This document shows, one piece after another, positions 57,323 through 57,346 of a DNA stretch of 57,346 nucleotides; the first letter of the stretch is position 1, and each line of letters starts with the position of its first letter. The translations under genes and the position numbers were made by a program. Under the pieces are notes generated by a model. That model ran no database searches, had not been told where the DNA came from, and worked only from the letters and a program-made list of their open reading frames with translations. The stretch comes from RGIG3159 sp045640565 (GTDB lineage Bacteria; Bacillota; Clostridia; Oscillospirales; Oscillospiraceae). Location: assembly GCA_045640565.1 (NCBI GenBank), contig JAZUFG010000010.1, positions 1-57,346 of the forward strand. Direction: 5' to 3'.

Positions 57323-57346
57323 TTATGCGGACTTTTTCTTCTTCGT
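57323..57346 (-). CDS. 3' end of a minus-strand gene cut by the window edge
   Basis: On the minus strand the last codons read T-K-K-K-K-S-A and then TAA. The basic ending and the intrinsic terminator directly behind it make a real gene end likely. The product cannot be identified from seven residues. Confidence 0.55.
   Translation of the reverse strand, partial: TKKKKSA

Overview
The window looks like chromosome from an anaerobic Bacillota bacterium of class Clostridia, probably an Oscillospirales-type organism. Nothing here fixes the species. The evidence is the housekeeping order priA-def-fmt-rsmB-rlmN-prpC-prkC-rsgA, the block rplS-lepB-rbgA-rnhB-yraN, a PASTA-domain Ser/Thr kinase, the radical-SAM/DUF2344 pair, DUF896, strong AGGAGG-type ribosome binding sites and many sigma-A-like promoters with 17-bp spacers. 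No rRNA, tRNA, intact insertion sequence, phage gene or CRISPR array was seen.

Layout. 1-5.3 kb: two FAD-dependent proteins (minus), then a beta-propeller lipoprotein and a DUF896 protein (plus). 5.4-12.8 kb: rpoC and rpoB (minus) with their own promoters and no linked rplKAJL. 13.1-17.4 kb: a tightly coupled envelope operon (PAP2 phosphatase, NAGPA-type glycosidase, an Lgt-fold protein without the Lgt motifs, a GT2-GtrA fusion). 17.6-18.9 kb: a zinc-ribbon protein and a metallo-beta-lactamase-fold hydrolase. 19.0-26.1 kb: the aspartate-family branch (hom-lysC-asd), a truncated SGNH-like fragment, a ThrE exporter and an ApgM-like protein that is better read as the proposed non-orthologous homoserine kinase. 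26.2-33.6 kb: radical SAM/DUF2344, a metal-ligand-less amidohydrolase, a phosphoesterase, yraN, rnhB, rbgA, lepB and rplS. 33.7-43.8 kb: the priA-to-rsgA operon. 43.9-47.7 kb: a flavoprotein, then a VOC protein, a CrtO-like acyltransferase and glycerate kinase. 48.0-51.8 kb: a NitT/TauT-type ABC transporter with a HisD-family dehydrogenase. 52.1-55.1 kb: an M20 peptidase, a DUF5058 protein, a second membrane protein and a tiny Lys-tailed membrane protein. 55.7-57.0 kb: an AAA/DUF4143 ATPase of lower GC. The last bases hold the tail of a minus-strand gene.

How the genes work together. Most of the minus-strand core is information processing: transcription, rRNA modification, initiator-tRNA formylation and deformylation, ribosome-assembly GTPases, replication restart and Hanks-type signalling. 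The aspartate genes make homoserine, the proposed kinase would phosphorylate it, and ThrE may export threonine. Two modules are candidates for undescribed biology: the envelope operon at 13.1-17.4 kb, whose parts fit a polyprenyl-phosphate-linked sugar pathway, and the M20/DUF5058 membrane module at 52.1-55.1 kb.

Non-coding structure. A family of degenerate 7-bp tandem repeats lies in three intergenic places. It flanks the amidohydrolase pseudoenzyme and splits def from fmt inside an otherwise canonical operon. A plus-strand promoter and intrinsic terminator inside the rpoB upstream region define a candidate antisense small RNA of about 120 nt. All motif, promoter and family calls were made by reading; no database search was run.
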